From: Pseudomonadota bacterium
GTDB lineage: Bacteria; Pseudomonadota; Gammaproteobacteria; Xanthomonadales; Xanthomonadaceae
DNA length: 21,072 bases
Direction of reading: 5' to 3'
Assembly (NCBI GenBank): GCA_023392975.1
Contig: JAEWNA010000183.1
Coordinates: 1-21,072 of the forward strand
The position numbers and the translations under genes are program-made. The notes under the pieces were generated by a model. The model ran no database searches, was not told the DNA's origin, and saw only the letters and a list, made by a program, of their open reading frames with translations. This document shows, piece after piece, positions 1 through 10,433 of this stretch; position 1 is the stretch's first letter; the number at the start of each line of letters is the position of its first letter.

Positions 1-3000
1 CGCATCGAGCAGGAACTCGACGATGTACGGGGTCAGCGCCGGATTGACGTAGCCGTCGTCGCCCCACATCGAGAAGTGGCCGTTGCTCATCTGCATCGAC
101 GCCAGCCGGCCGAACGCGCCCTCCATCCGCGCCTTGCGGGTGGCCGCGTCCAGGCCCTTCGCATCGAGCATCTTCGCGGTGTCGGCGTCCATCACCAGCG
201 CGGCGTAGCCCTTGCTCGTGGTCTGTTCGGCGCAGCCGTAGGGATAGTCGAGCACGCCCTGCAATGCGCTGGCGAACGGGATCGGCGGCAGCGCGCTCAC
301 CGTCATCTGCGCCGTCACCGAACCGGGCATCATGCCCTCGGCCATGTCGGCACCCATTGCGATCGGCAGGCCCTCACCGAGGGTCACGGTGCGTGCACGC
401 AGCACGCTCGGCCAGCCCGCGCGCACCGGCATGTCGAAGCGGCGGTCGACCTTGAAGCCGTTGCCGTCGACGCGCACGCGGATCTTCGCGGTGGTGTAGC
501 CCTCGCCGGCGGTCAGCGGGAAGGTCAGCGTGGTCTTGCCGTCCACGCCGAGCTTGGCGGTGCGCGCGCCCTCGCCGACCGTCAGCGGGCCGATGCCGTC
601 GACCTGCACGGCGAAACTGCCCGGCTTGCCGGTGAAGTTGGTGAGGTCCAGGGTGACGTTGCTGCGGTCGCCCGGCGCCAGCACGCGAGGATAGCTGGCC
701 TCGGCCACGATCGGCGCGCGCACCACGATCTCCGCGTCGGCGTTGCCGTAGCGCTGCGCCGAGTAGGCGAGCGCCGAGACGCGCAGCGTGCCGTTGAAAT
801 CCGGCACCTTCAGCGGAATCCGCGCCTGGCCCTTGGCATCCAGCTTGACCGGCCCGGAGAACAGGTCGACCGTCTGCACCTTCGAGGTTGGACGCCGCGC
901 CTGCGCCAGCGGCTGCAGCGCCATATCGCCACCGAAGCGGATCTTGCCGATCACGCCCTCCAGACTCTCGATCACGCGGCCGTAGATGTCGTAAGCATCG
1001 ACGCCCAGCCGGCGCTGCGCGAAGAACTGCTTGTTGGCGTCGGGCACCGGGAAGCGGGTGATGTTGAGGATGCCCACGTCCACCGCGGAAATGGTCACAT
1101 AGGCCTCTTCGCCGGCCAGCTTCGGCACCGCGACCGTGGTGGTGAGGGTCTGCTCGGGCCGCATCTGCTTCGGCAGCGACAGCCCGACCTCGACGCGACG
1201 GTCGGCGCGATCCATCGGCACGAACGCCACGCCCACCGCGCGCGCAGGCGTGATCTTGTTGGACGCACTTCCGCCGCGGAACACCACCGCGGTGACGTAC
1301 ACGTCGTGGCGATCCCAGTCCCTGGTCACCGGGATCTCGAACGTGCTGCCGCGCTTGACGTCGACCTCCTGCACGTACAGCAGGCGGTCGGTCTCGACCA
1401 TCAGCAGGCCCTTGCCTTCGTGCGGCGGGGTCAGCGTGACCTTGAGCGTGTCGCCGGCGCGATACGCGGTCTTGTCGAGCGCGACCTTGACCTTGTCGGG
1501 GCGCGCGTCGAGGCCGCGGTTGTCGTCGTCCCAGCTCCAGCCGGCATCGAACGGATAGCGCGTGGTCAGGCCCGTGGCCGGATCGGTCACTTCGAGGCGG
1601 TATCCGCCCCATTTCACCGGGAACGCGATCTTCGCCGGCGTCACGCCGACATCGACGGTCCGGGTCTCGACTGTTTCGAAGCGCGAGGTGAAGTCGTAAT
1701 CCCAGCCGTCGCTGTCGTCGTAGTTCCAGTGGTAGTCGCGCAATTCGCGCACCAGCGAGACCTTCAGGCCCTTCGCCGGCTGCGGCTTGCCCGCGGCATC
1801 GACGCGCGCGAGCTGGAATCCGGCATCGGTGTCGCTGTCGGCGCCGTCCTTGTCGTCGAACAGAGGACGCACGCCGACCAGCGCATCGGCCGGCCACAGC
1901 ACGCGCTTGAGCGAGCGATCGACGCTGCGGCCGCCGCTCTCGAACAGGCTGCCCGACACGATCGCCGCGATCGGCGACAGCGGCTTGGCTTCGTCCGGCA
2001 GCGGGATGTTCTCTTCGAGCTTGCCCTGCGCATCGAGCGTGGCGTCGATGACGTCCTTCGCGTCCTTCGGCAATGCCATCGTCGGGTCGCCGAAGAAATA
2101 GCCGGGCATGTTCTCGAGCGGGTGCTGCTCGACCGCCACTGCGAGCTTCGCGGTGAACCGGTTGCCCGCGGCGGGCGCACCGTACAGGTAAGCGCCGGTC
2201 GCCTTCAGGCTCAGCGGCTGGCCGGCCTTCAGCGTCGGCGAGGCCGTGTCGAGGTCGAGTTTCATGCGCTCGGGCAGGAATTCCTCGATGCGCAGGCTCA
2301 TGCCCTGCACCGCCTCGGCGCTGGCCGGGTCGGTGCGGAATTCGACCTGCCAGCGGCCGGTCGGCGCTTCGGCGGGGATCAGTTTCTCGAAGCGGTAATA
2401 GCCCTGCGCGCCGGCCTCGATGCGACTCTCGACGAACGGCTTGCCGTTGGGCTGCTTCAGGCGCACGAACAGCGGCTGCGCCTTGCCGCCCTTCATCGGC
2501 ACCGGCTTGCCGTCGTTGTCGCGCAGCAGCGCGGACACGCGGACGACCTCGCCCGGGCGATAGAGATCGCGTCCCGACCACGCGAACACGTCGAACCACG
2601 CGGACTCGCGGCCGCTGACCGCGAACTCGGATAGGTCCAGCGCCGGCTGGTTGAACGGCAGCATCGACACGTCCTTGCCGCGGCGCGCGACCAGCACGTT
2701 GGTGGCGTCGAGCTTGTAGTTCAGCAGCACGTTGCCGTTGCGGTCGGTCTCGCCCTTGAGGATCACGTCGCCGGGACCGTTGAGGACCTGCAGTTCGATG
2801 CCCGACAGGCCCGAACCGTTCTGCAGCGACGCGGTGTGGACGAACAGCTTGTCCTTGTAGGCGCGCACGTGCAGGCCGATGTCGCTGACCGTGAAGAAGG
2901 TGGTCTCGTACTGTTCGCCGAACTGGCCGGTGCGCTTCATCACCGCGAAGTAGAGGCCGGGCTCCTGCAGTTCCCCGATGTCCTGGATCGGCAGGTAGGT

Positions 3001-3753
3001 GACCATGCGCTCGTTGCGCGCACCGCCCAGGGCGAACCGGTTGGTGTAGACCGGTTCGGCGAGCTTCTCCAGCGGGGTGTTGTCGCCGTATTCGCTGTCC
3101 AGTTCCCAGCCGCTGCGGCGTCCGCCGCGCTGGTATTCGTGGAAGAACTGCGGCAGCGACTTCTCGCGCACGCGCAGGAATTCGACGTCGACTTCCGGCA
3201 CGTTCACCGACACCACCGGCAGGCCGCGGCTCTCGCGCGCCGGCAGCACGCTGCCCTGCGAAGCGAAGCCGACCGCGGGCTTGAGTTCGCCGGTGTAGAC
3301 CTTCTGTTCATCGTCACGGCCGAGCGTGCTGCCGTCGGCGGCGGCGAGCTTGCCGGAGATCTTCAGGACGTAGTCGGTGTTCACCGCCACGAACGGATAG
3401 CGCAGGATCTTGCCGCCGTCGTCGAGCTTCCAGCCGCTCTTGTCGGCCGGCGGATGGTCCAGCGTGATGAGCCTGTCGAAGTCCTGGGTGCCGACCAGCG
3501 GCCGGGAGAACTCCAGCGCGATGGAGAGGGTGTCGCCGTCCTGGTCGGGAAATGCCCGGACCACCGCGAACGCCTTGATCTCCTCGCGCTTGGCCTGGAT
3601 GGCCTCGCCGCTGACTTCGGGGAGTTGCCCGCTCGTTCGGTCGCCGCATCCCGGCAATCCGATCAGGAGCGCCGCCAGCACCCCCGTCGCGACCAGACCA
3701 CGCACCCCGACCCACTTCCCGAACCGCACCCCGAACCGCGACGAGCGACACAT
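1..3753 (-). CDS. Alpha-2-macroglobulin family lipoprotein, YfhM type, C-terminus outside window
   Basis: Bacterial alpha-2-macroglobulins are periplasmic protease traps: a cleaved bait region lets a thioester bind the attacker covalently. The frame is open from ATG 3753 to base 1 (1251 residues, no stop), so by comparison with the ~1650-residue E. coli YfhM roughly 400 residues are missing. The start is supported by a perfect AGGAGG (3758-3763) four bases upstream. Residues 1-36 form a lipoprotein signal: Arg/Lys-rich start, hydrophobic segment about 19-33, lipobox LPGC with Cys36. The +2 residue is Gly, not Asp, so inner-membrane retention is not guaranteed. The thioester motif CAEQ lies at 1174-1177 inside YGCAEQTTSKGY, the form expected of YfhM-like rather than thioester-less YfaS-like proteins. 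Residues after it (GHFSMWG, then PYIVEFLLDA) fit the thioester helical domain. Usual partners such as PbpC are not visible. Family assignment is secure; the bait region was not located. Confidence 0.93.
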   Translation of the reverse strand, partial: MCRSSRFGVRFGKWVGVRGLVATGVLAALLIGLPGCGDRTSGQLPEVSGEAIQAKREEIKAFAVVRAFPDQDGDTLSIALEFSRPLVGTQDFDRLITLDHPPADKSGWKLDDGGKILRYPFVAVNTDYVLKISGKLAAADGSTLGRDDEQKVYTGELKPAVGFASQGSVLPARESRGLPVVSVNVPEVDVEFLRVREKSLPQFFHEYQRGGRRSGWELDSEYGDNTPLEKLAEPVYTNRFALGGARNERMVTYLPIQDIGELQEPGLYFAVMKRTGQFGEQYETTFFTVSDIGLHVRAYKDKLFVHTASLQNGSGLSGIELQVLNGPGDVILKGETDRNGNVLLNYKLDATNVLVARRGKDVSMLPFNQPALDLSEFAVSGRESAWFDVFAWSGRDLYRPGEVVRVSALLRDNDGKPVPMKGGKAQPLFVRLKQPNGKPFVESRIEAGAQGYYRFEKLIPAEAPTGRWQVEFRTDPASAEAVQGMSLRIEEFLPERMKLDLDTASPTLKAGQPLSLKATGAYLYGAPAAGNRFTAKLAVAVEQHPLENMPGYFFGDPTMALPKDAKDVIDATLDAQGKLEENIPLPDEAKPLSPIAAIVSGSLFESGGRSVDRSLKRVLWPADALVGVRPLFDDKDGADSDTDAGFQLARVDAAGKPQPAKGLKVSLVRELRDYHWNYDDSDGWDYDFTSRFETVETRTVDVGVTPAKIAFPVKWGGYRLEVTDPATGLTTRYPFDAGWSWDDDNRGLDARPDKVKVALDKTAYRAGDTLKVTLTPPHEGKGLLMVETDRLLYVQEVDVKRGSTFEIPVTRDWDRHDVYVTAVVFRGGSASNKITPARAVGVAFVPMDRADRRVEVGLSLPKQMRPEQTLTTTVAVPKLAGEEAYVTISAVDVGILNITRFPVPDANKQFFAQRRLGVDAYDIYGRVIESLEGVIGKIRFGGDMALQPLAQARRPTSKVQTVDLFSGPVKLDAKGQARIPLKVPDFNGTLRVSALAYSAQRYGNADAEIVVRAPIVAEASYPRVLAPGDRSNVTLDLTNFTGKPGSFAVQVDGIGPLTVGEGARTAKLGVDGKTTLTFPLTAGEGYTTAKIRVRVDGNGFKVDRRFDMPVRAGWPSVLRARTVTLGEGLPIAMGADMAEGMMPGSVTAQMTVSALPPIPFASALQGVLDYPYGCAEQTTSKGYAALVMDADTAKMLDAKGLDAATRKARMEGAFGRLASMQMSNGHFSMWGDDGYVNPALTPYIVEFLLDA

Positions 3754-3757
3754 ATGG

Positions 3758-3763
3758 CCTCCT
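3758..3763 (-). promoter_or_regulatory. Shine-Dalgarno site of the macroglobulin gene
   Basis: On the minus strand this reads AGGAGG, a full match to the anti-Shine-Dalgarno core, four bases before ATG 3753. It decides the start in favour of the ATG that leads straight into a lipoprotein signal peptide. Confidence 0.8.
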
Positions 3764-3776
3764 GGATTTGCGACGC

Positions 3777-3837
3777 ACTATACACAGGATTCAGGCTATT
3801 CAATGACTTTTTTTGAACAATTTTTTTATTATTTTTT
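3777..3837 (-). promoter_or_regulatory. Candidate promoter with A-tract upstream element for the macroglobulin gene
   Basis: On the minus strand a TATAGT -10 box (3777-3782) is preceded by TTGAAT (3798-3803) with a short 15-base spacer. Directly upstream lie three A-tracts (T-runs on the plus strand at 3808-3814, 3821-3827 and 3832-3837) with centres about 13 and 10 bases apart, as in UP elements or intrinsically curved DNA. This is the most AT-rich stretch of the window. The boxes are read by eye; the short spacer is the weak point. Confidence 0.5.
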
Positions 3838-3853
3838 AACTTTAACGGCAGCC

Positions 3854-3893
3854 AAATCCCGACGCTCCCAGCTTGCCGGTTCGATCGGGATTT
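3854..3893. repeat. Inverted repeat in the gyrA-macroglobulin gap
   Basis: AAATCCCGA (3854-3862) and its exact complement TCGGGATTT (3885-3893) enclose a 22-base loop. It lies between the gyrA hairpin and the macroglobulin promoter. On the plus strand the right arm runs into TTTT, so it is terminator-like only in the direction in which no gene is seen; on the minus strand it could be a second, weaker stop for gyrA read-through. The function is unknown. Confidence 0.4.
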
Positions 3894-3971
3894 TGCGTAA
3901 GAGATTGTTTCGCCATGTCCCCGGAAAGCCCGGATGCGATGCTCGCGGGCCGCGCTCCGGACGCAGAAACG

Positions 3972-3999
3972 CGGAAGGCGGGCCGAAGCCCGCCTTCCG
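3972..3999 (-). terminator. gyrA hairpin with UUCG loop
   Basis: A perfect 12-bp GC-rich stem starts 21 bases after the gyrA stop. On the minus strand the loop is TTCG closed by C-G, the very stable UUCG tetraloop. The following T-tract is weak (CGTTTC), so this may be an imperfect intrinsic terminator or a 3' end-stabilising hairpin. The convergence of position, stem length and tetraloop makes a transcript-end role likely. Confidence 0.7.
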
Positions 4000-4019
4000 T
4001 TCGAATCCCTGCCGACCGA

Positions 4020-6740
<2,721 letters not shown>

Positions 6741-6881
6741 TCAGACGTCTTCGGCTGGAGGGCGGCGCGGCGGCCCGGAACACCGCCGAAGGACGCCTGC
6801 GGGTCGTCCCGCGGGAAGCGGAAACGGCGTCGCGACAGGGCGTTCACCGGAGGCGCGCGGAGCGCTTCGCGCGAAAGCGGA

Positions 6882-6890
6882 ATTGTATCA
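6882..6890 (-). promoter_or_regulatory. Extended -10 promoter candidate for gyrA
   Basis: The minus strand reads TGATACAAT: a TACAAT -10 hexamer with the TGn extension immediately upstream. No good -35 box is seen at 16-18 bases, which is usual for extended -10 promoters. It would give a leader of roughly 130 bases before the gyrA ATG. The whole 244-bp gap between mtnA and gyrA otherwise shows only GC-rich sequence. Confidence 0.55.
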
Positions 6891-6984
6891 CGCAACGCCG
6901 TCGGACGCCTCATCGGAGACGCTTTTTTCCCACGTGGAAACAGACACTTGCGCGTGCCTGCCGCTGTTTTCGAGGCGGCGTCGA

Positions 6985-8067
6985 TCAGCCGCCGAAGAAG
7001 GTCTGCATCGACACCCGGTTCGGGCGCTCGATCGCGCCGCGCTCGGTCACGATCGCGTCGATGAGCTCGGAGGGCGTGACGTCGAACACCGGGTTCCAGC
7101 CGCGGATGCCCTCGGCGGCCGTGCGCACGCCGCCGACGCCGAACAGTTCGCCCGGGTCGCGCTCCTCGATCTCGATCTTCGACCCGGTCTGCGTCGCCAT
7201 GTCGACGGTCGACGACGGCGCCACGACCATGAACTTGACGCCGTGGTAGCGGGCGGCGATGGCGAGCTGGTAGGTGCCGATCTTGTTGGCGGTGTCGCCG
7301 TTGGCGCAGATGCGGTCGGCGCCGACGATCACCCACTGCACCTGCCCGGTCTTCATCAGGTGCGACGCGGCGGCGTCGGCGATCAGGGTGGCATCGATGC
7401 CGTCCTGCTGCAGTTCCCATGCCGTCAGGCGCGCGCCCTGCAGCCACGGCCGGGTCTCGCCGGCGAACACGCGCTCGATGCGGCCCTGGGCCACGCCCGC
7501 GCGGATCACGCCCAGCGCGGTGCCGAAGCCGGCGGTCGCCAGCGAACCGGTGTTGCAGTGGGTGAGCACGCCGCTGCCGCGGGCGATGAGCTGGGCGCCC
7601 AGCGCGCCCATCTTGCGGTTCGCGGCGAGGTCCTCGGCGGCGATCGCCTTGGCTTCCGCGAACAGCACCGCCCGCCAGTCGTCGCCGACGGCGGTCTGGA
7701 CCAGCGCGCGACGCATGCGCTGCAGCGCCCAGGCCAGGTTGACGGCGGTCGGACGCGCGGCATTCAGCTGCTGCAGGACCGGTTCCAGCCGTTCGGCGGC
7801 CTCGGCGGGTGCGATCGTGGCCGCACCTGAGGCGGCATCGAGTTCGCGCGCGGCGAGCACGACGCCCCAGGCCGCGGCGATGCCGATGGCCGGCGCGCCG
7901 CGGACGGTCAGGGAGTGGATCGCGATCGCGACCGCCGCGGCATTGCGGCAGGTCACGTATTCGACGGCGAACGGCAGTTTGCGCTGATCGAGGAGTTCGA
8001 GCGCATCGCCGGTCCAGCGGATCGGGCGGATGCGGTCGTAGCGCGCGTAATCGTGGGATTCGGACAT
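6985..8067 (-). CDS. mtnA: S-methyl-5-thioribose-1-phosphate isomerase
   Basis: Converts 5-methylthioribose-1-phosphate to 5-methylthioribulose-1-phosphate in the methionine salvage pathway (cytosolic). It has 360 residues, normal for the eIF2B-related MtnA family. Family signatures are RGAPAIG at 56-62, the catalytic cysteine in THCNTGSLAT (Cys171) and the catalytic aspartate in VGADRICANGD (Asp251), followed by NKIGTYQLA. The SSTVD and TPSELIDA-type C-terminal segments are also present. The ATG at 8067 gives the expected N-terminus (MSESHDYARYDRIRPIRW), although no clear Shine-Dalgarno is visible; another ATG 7 bases upstream is out of frame. It lies between the DUF3011 gene and gyrA in the same orientation. 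No other methionine salvage gene is in the window, so the pathway context must come from elsewhere in the genome. Confidence 0.96.
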   Translation of the reverse strand: MSESHDYARYDRIRPIRWTGDALELLDQRKLPFAVEYVTCRNAAAVAIAIHSLTVRGAPAIGIAAAWGVVLAARELDAASGAATIAPAEAAERLEPVLQQLNAARPTAVNLAWALQRMRRALVQTAVGDDWRAVLFAEAKAIAAEDLAANRKMGALGAQLIARGSGVLTHCNTGSLATAGFGTALGVIRAGVAQGRIERVFAGETRPWLQGARLTAWELQQDGIDATLIADAAASHLMKTGQVQWVIVGADRICANGDTANKIGTYQLAIAARYHGVKFMVVAPSSTVDMATQTGSKIEIEERDPGELFGVGGVRTAAEGIRGWNPVFDVTPSELIDAIVTERGAIERPNRVSMQTFFGG

Positions 8068-8094
8068 GCGGTCATTTTACCGGACCGATGCGCG

Positions 8095-8117
8095 AGAACC
8101 CGGCCGGGCCGGGTTCT
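8095..8117. repeat. Inverted repeat between the DUF3011 gene and mtnA
   Basis: AGAACCCGG and CCGGGTTCT form a perfect 9-bp stem around a 5-base loop. It lies about 50 bases after the DUF3011 stop and 28 bases before the mtnA ATG. No T-tract follows on the minus strand, so it is not a standard intrinsic terminator; it could be a 3' end hairpin or part of the mtnA leader. Confidence 0.45.
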
Positions 8118-8169
8118 GCGGATGGCGCGCTGCCGAGCGGAGACGCAGTGCGCGGTTTCGCGACCGGGT

Positions 8170-9342
8170 TCAGGGCACGACCTGGCCCGGCTCGCCCGTC
8201 CGGCCCTGCCGCTCGAGCGGGCGTGGACGTTCGGCAGGCGCCGGTGTTTCCGCCTGGACGGCCGTGGCACCGGGACGTTCGACGCTGGGCTCGACCTGAG
8301 CCGGCTGCGACGCGCGGGCGACGACGGCGCGGGGCGCCGGCTGTTGGCGGGGACGTTCGATCTGCCCCGGGGGCGGCAGGTCCGCCGGCGGGCGCGGTGC
8401 CTGTGCCGAACGGTCGCCGCCCGGCACGCCCGGCGCCGGCGACTCGATCCGCTGCGAGGTCGGACGACGGACGTCGTGCTGGCCGTCGAGATAGGTCCCC
8501 GGCGGACGGCTGTCGCCGAGGTCGCCCGGCGGGCGCTGCCAGCCGCCGTTGCCGCGGTTGCCGTTGCGGGTGACGGCGAACTCCGCGCGGCAGCCCTGCG
8601 TCACCCAGACGCTGCTGCCGCTGTAGCCCCACGTGCGGCCTTCGATGCAGGGCTTGCCGGACAATTGGCGGACGATGCGGACATCGCCACGGCGGCCGGC
8701 GTTGAGGTTGCAGGTCCGGCTACGATTGTCGACCGACTCGCAGCGCACGATCGCGTTGCCGTAGCCGCCGTTGCCGTAGTTCCCATTGCCGTAGCCCGAC
8801 TGGAAGATCGCGCGGCAGCCGCCGCTGACCCACACGCCGCGGGAATCGGTGCCCCACGAGCGCCCCTGGATGCACGGGCTGTCGGAGACCTGCCGCATCA
8901 GGCGAGCGCCGCCGTAACTGTTGCAGTGTGCGGTGCGCCCATCCTTCGATTCGCAGCGGAACACGCCGTCGTTGCCGTAGCCGTAGTTGCCGCCGTAACC
9001 GTAGTCGTTGCCGTAATAGCCGTTGCCGTAACCGCCGTAATAGCCGTCGTTGTAGCTCGAGAGCACGCGGAATTCGGCGCGGCAGCCGCCGCTGACCCAC
9101 AGGCCCTGGTCATCGATGCCCCAGTTGCGATTGCGGATGCAGGCGGTATCCGACAGCTGCCGCACCAGTTGCGCGTCGCCGCCGTAGGCATTGCAACGCG
9201 ACGTGCGGCCATCGCGGGATTCGCAGCGCACGATGTCGCCGTCCGAACCGTTGTAACCGTAGTTGCTCCACTGCGCGTGCGCCGGCAGGCTGGCCGTGCC
9301 GACGAACAGGAGGGAGGCGGTGAGAGCGAAGGCGTTGCGCAT
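8170..9342 (-). CDS. Secreted protein with three DUF3011 repeats, Gly/Tyr/Asn-rich linkers and a Pro/Arg-rich tail
   Basis: The protein has 390 residues and unknown function. The chosen ATG (9342) has AGGGG nine bases upstream and begins a clear Sec signal peptide (MRNAFALTASLLFVGTASLP, AHA before Gln24); an in-frame ATG at 9432 would bury the signal. Three repeats of about 55 residues follow, each with four cysteines: C40/C50/C68/C87, C130/C140/C157/C176, C201/C211/C232/C251. Each has the pattern RCES.D.R...C, then RQ.S...CI....WG, then WV..GCRA.F, which I recognise as DUF3011. Repeats 1-2 and 2-3 are joined by linkers made almost only of Gly, Tyr and Asn (about 97-126 and 181-198). Residues 257-390 are Pro/Arg/Gln-rich and probably disordered. 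Twelve paired cysteines suggest disulphides after export, in the periplasm or outside. Cell-surface or polymer binding is only a guess. It lies upstream of mtnA in the same direction. Confidence 0.85.
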   Translation of the reverse strand: MRNAFALTASLLFVGTASLPAHAQWSNYGYNGSDGDIVRCESRDGRTSRCNAYGGDAQLVRQLSDTACIRNRNWGIDDQGLWVSGGCRAEFRVLSSYNDGYYGGYGNGYYGNDYGYGGNYGYGNDGVFRCESKDGRTAHCNSYGGARLMRQVSDSPCIQGRSWGTDSRGVWVSGGCRAIFQSGYGNGNYGNGGYGNAIVRCESVDNRSRTCNLNAGRRGDVRIVRQLSGKPCIEGRTWGYSGSSVWVTQGCRAEFAVTRNGNRGNGGWQRPPGDLGDSRPPGTYLDGQHDVRRPTSQRIESPAPGVPGGDRSAQAPRPPADLPPPGQIERPRQQPAPRAVVARASQPAQVEPSVERPGATAVQAETPAPAERPRPLERQGRTGEPGQVVP

Positions 9343-9452
9343 GGCGTCATCCCCTAGATGAGTGGTTCCCAATGTAGTCCGCGAGGATGAATGGCCGGCT
9401 AATTTTCCCGGTCGCGGCCGGGCGTGGAACATGTCGATTCAGGTAAACGGTT

Positions 9453-10433
9453 TCACGCGCGGGCGAAATCGAACGCGATCGCATCCGCGATGCGCGTCGT
9501 GCCCAGCAAGGCCATCAGCAGGCGCTCCACGCCCAGCGCCACGCCGGCGCAATCGGGCAATCCGGACGCCATCGCCGCCAGCAGATGCTCGTCGACCGGC
9601 GGGCACGCCACGCCCCTCGCCCGCCGCGTCGCGAGATCGCGCTCGAACCGCGCCCGCTGCTCGGCGGCGTCGGTGAGTTCGTGATAGCCGTTGGCCAGTT
9701 CCAGCGGCCCGAGGTACAGTTCGAAGCGTTCGGCGACCGCGGGTGCGCCGTCGTGCGCGGGCCGGATCTTCGCCAGCGCGCACTGCGACGCGGGCCAGTC
9801 GCGCACGACCAGAATCGCGTCGATCGCGAACGCCGGCTGCAGCCGGTGGGTCATCAGCAGGTCGAGCCAGTCGTCGCGGGTGAGCCCGTCCGGGTCGATG
9901 CGGACATCGCCGAGCGCGGCCTGCAGTTCGGCTTCGCTCGCGAGCAGCGGATCGAGCCCGAGTCGGTCGCGATATAGGTCGCGGAAGGTCGTCTGCGACA
10001 CCGCGGCCTCGCGCGCGACGAGCGCGAGCGCCGCCTGCACGAGCGCGACGGTCTCGTCGATCAGGCGCAGGTGATCCCAGCCGACGCGATACCACTCGAG
10101 CATCGTGAATTCGGGGTTGTGGCGCCCGCCGGCCTCGCCGTCGCGGAACACGCGGCCGAGCTCGTAACAGTCGCCGACGCCGACAGCGAGCAGCCGCTTC
10201 AGCGGGAACTCCGGCGACGTCCGCAGCCAGCGCGTGCGCGGCGCGCCATCGGTGCGGCCCGAGAATTCCAGCGAGAACGACTGGATGTTGACGTCGGTGT
10301 TGCCGGCGACCGACAGCACCGGCGTCTCGACTTCCAGCACGTCGCGCTCGGCGAAGAACGCGCGGATCGTCGCGTACAGCCGCGCGCGCAGGCGCAGCGC
10401 TTCGAGACTGGCGCTCGGCGGCCAGTCGCTCAT
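9453..10433 (-). CDS. epmA: Elongation factor P--(R)-beta-lysine ligase
   Basis: EpmA (PoxA/GenX/YjeA) is a lysyl-tRNA synthetase paralogue that attaches (R)-beta-lysine to a conserved lysine of EF-P, helping ribosomes through polyproline stretches. It has 326 residues (E. coli 325) and lacks the N-terminal tRNA-anticodon OB domain, the hallmark separating it from LysS. Class II motif 2 is seen in GRVFRDGEAGGRHNPEF (93-109) followed by TMLEWYR, and motif 3 in GVALGVERLLMALLG (297-311). The start MSDWPPSASL is chosen because its ATG overlaps the TGA of the upstream SWIM/BRCT gene (ATGA at 10433-10430), indicating translational coupling; the longer upstream frame lies inside that gene. EF-P and epmB are not in the window. 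The host has many proline-rich proteins, two of them here, consistent with a need for this modification. Confidence 0.95.
   Translation of the reverse strand: MSDWPPSASLEALRLRARLYATIRAFFAERDVLEVETPVLSVAGNTDVNIQSFSLEFSGRTDGAPRTRWLRTSPEFPLKRLLAVGVGDCYELGRVFRDGEAGGRHNPEFTMLEWYRVGWDHLRLIDETVALVQAALALVAREAAVSQTTFRDLYRDRLGLDPLLASEAELQAALGDVRIDPDGLTRDDWLDLLMTHRLQPAFAIDAILVVRDWPASQCALAKIRPAHDGAPAVAERFELYLGPLELANGYHELTDAAEQRARFERDLATRRARGVACPPVDEHLLAAMASGLPDCAGVALGVERLLMALLGTTRIADAIAFDFARA

Noticed and set aside
76..2634. Long open frames on the plus strand (852 codons) and in a shifted minus frame (374-2599) over the macroglobulin gene
   Set aside because: Both are shadows of the real minus-strand frame, which lacks a stop inside the window and carries the lipobox and thioester motif. 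The alternative translations are Arg/Gly/Ala- or His/Arg-rich low-complexity strings.
3807..3840. T-runs as a terminator
   Set aside because: They read as T only on the plus strand, where no gene ends. For minus-strand transcripts they would be A-runs, so a promoter-upstream role is more likely.
6930..6948. Near-palindrome around CCCACGTGG with a T-run, between mtnA and gyrA
   Set aside because: Symmetry is broken by one base, and the T-run is on the wrong side for termination of mtnA. There is no support for a specific factor.
7915..9357. A 480-codon plus-strand open frame over the DUF3011 gene
   Set aside because: The minus strand has a signal peptide, Shine-Dalgarno and three cysteine repeats. 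The plus frame is Ala/Val/Arg-rich without domains and also crosses the start of mtnA.
9407..9422. Short inverted repeat after epmA as a terminator
   Set aside because: The stem is only 5 bp, and on the minus strand it is followed by A residues, not T residues.
9441..9456. GTAAACGGTTTCAC, resembling a LacI-type half site, at the end of epmA
   Set aside because: The symmetry is poor, it includes the epmA stop codon, and it is not placed in front of a recognisable promoter.
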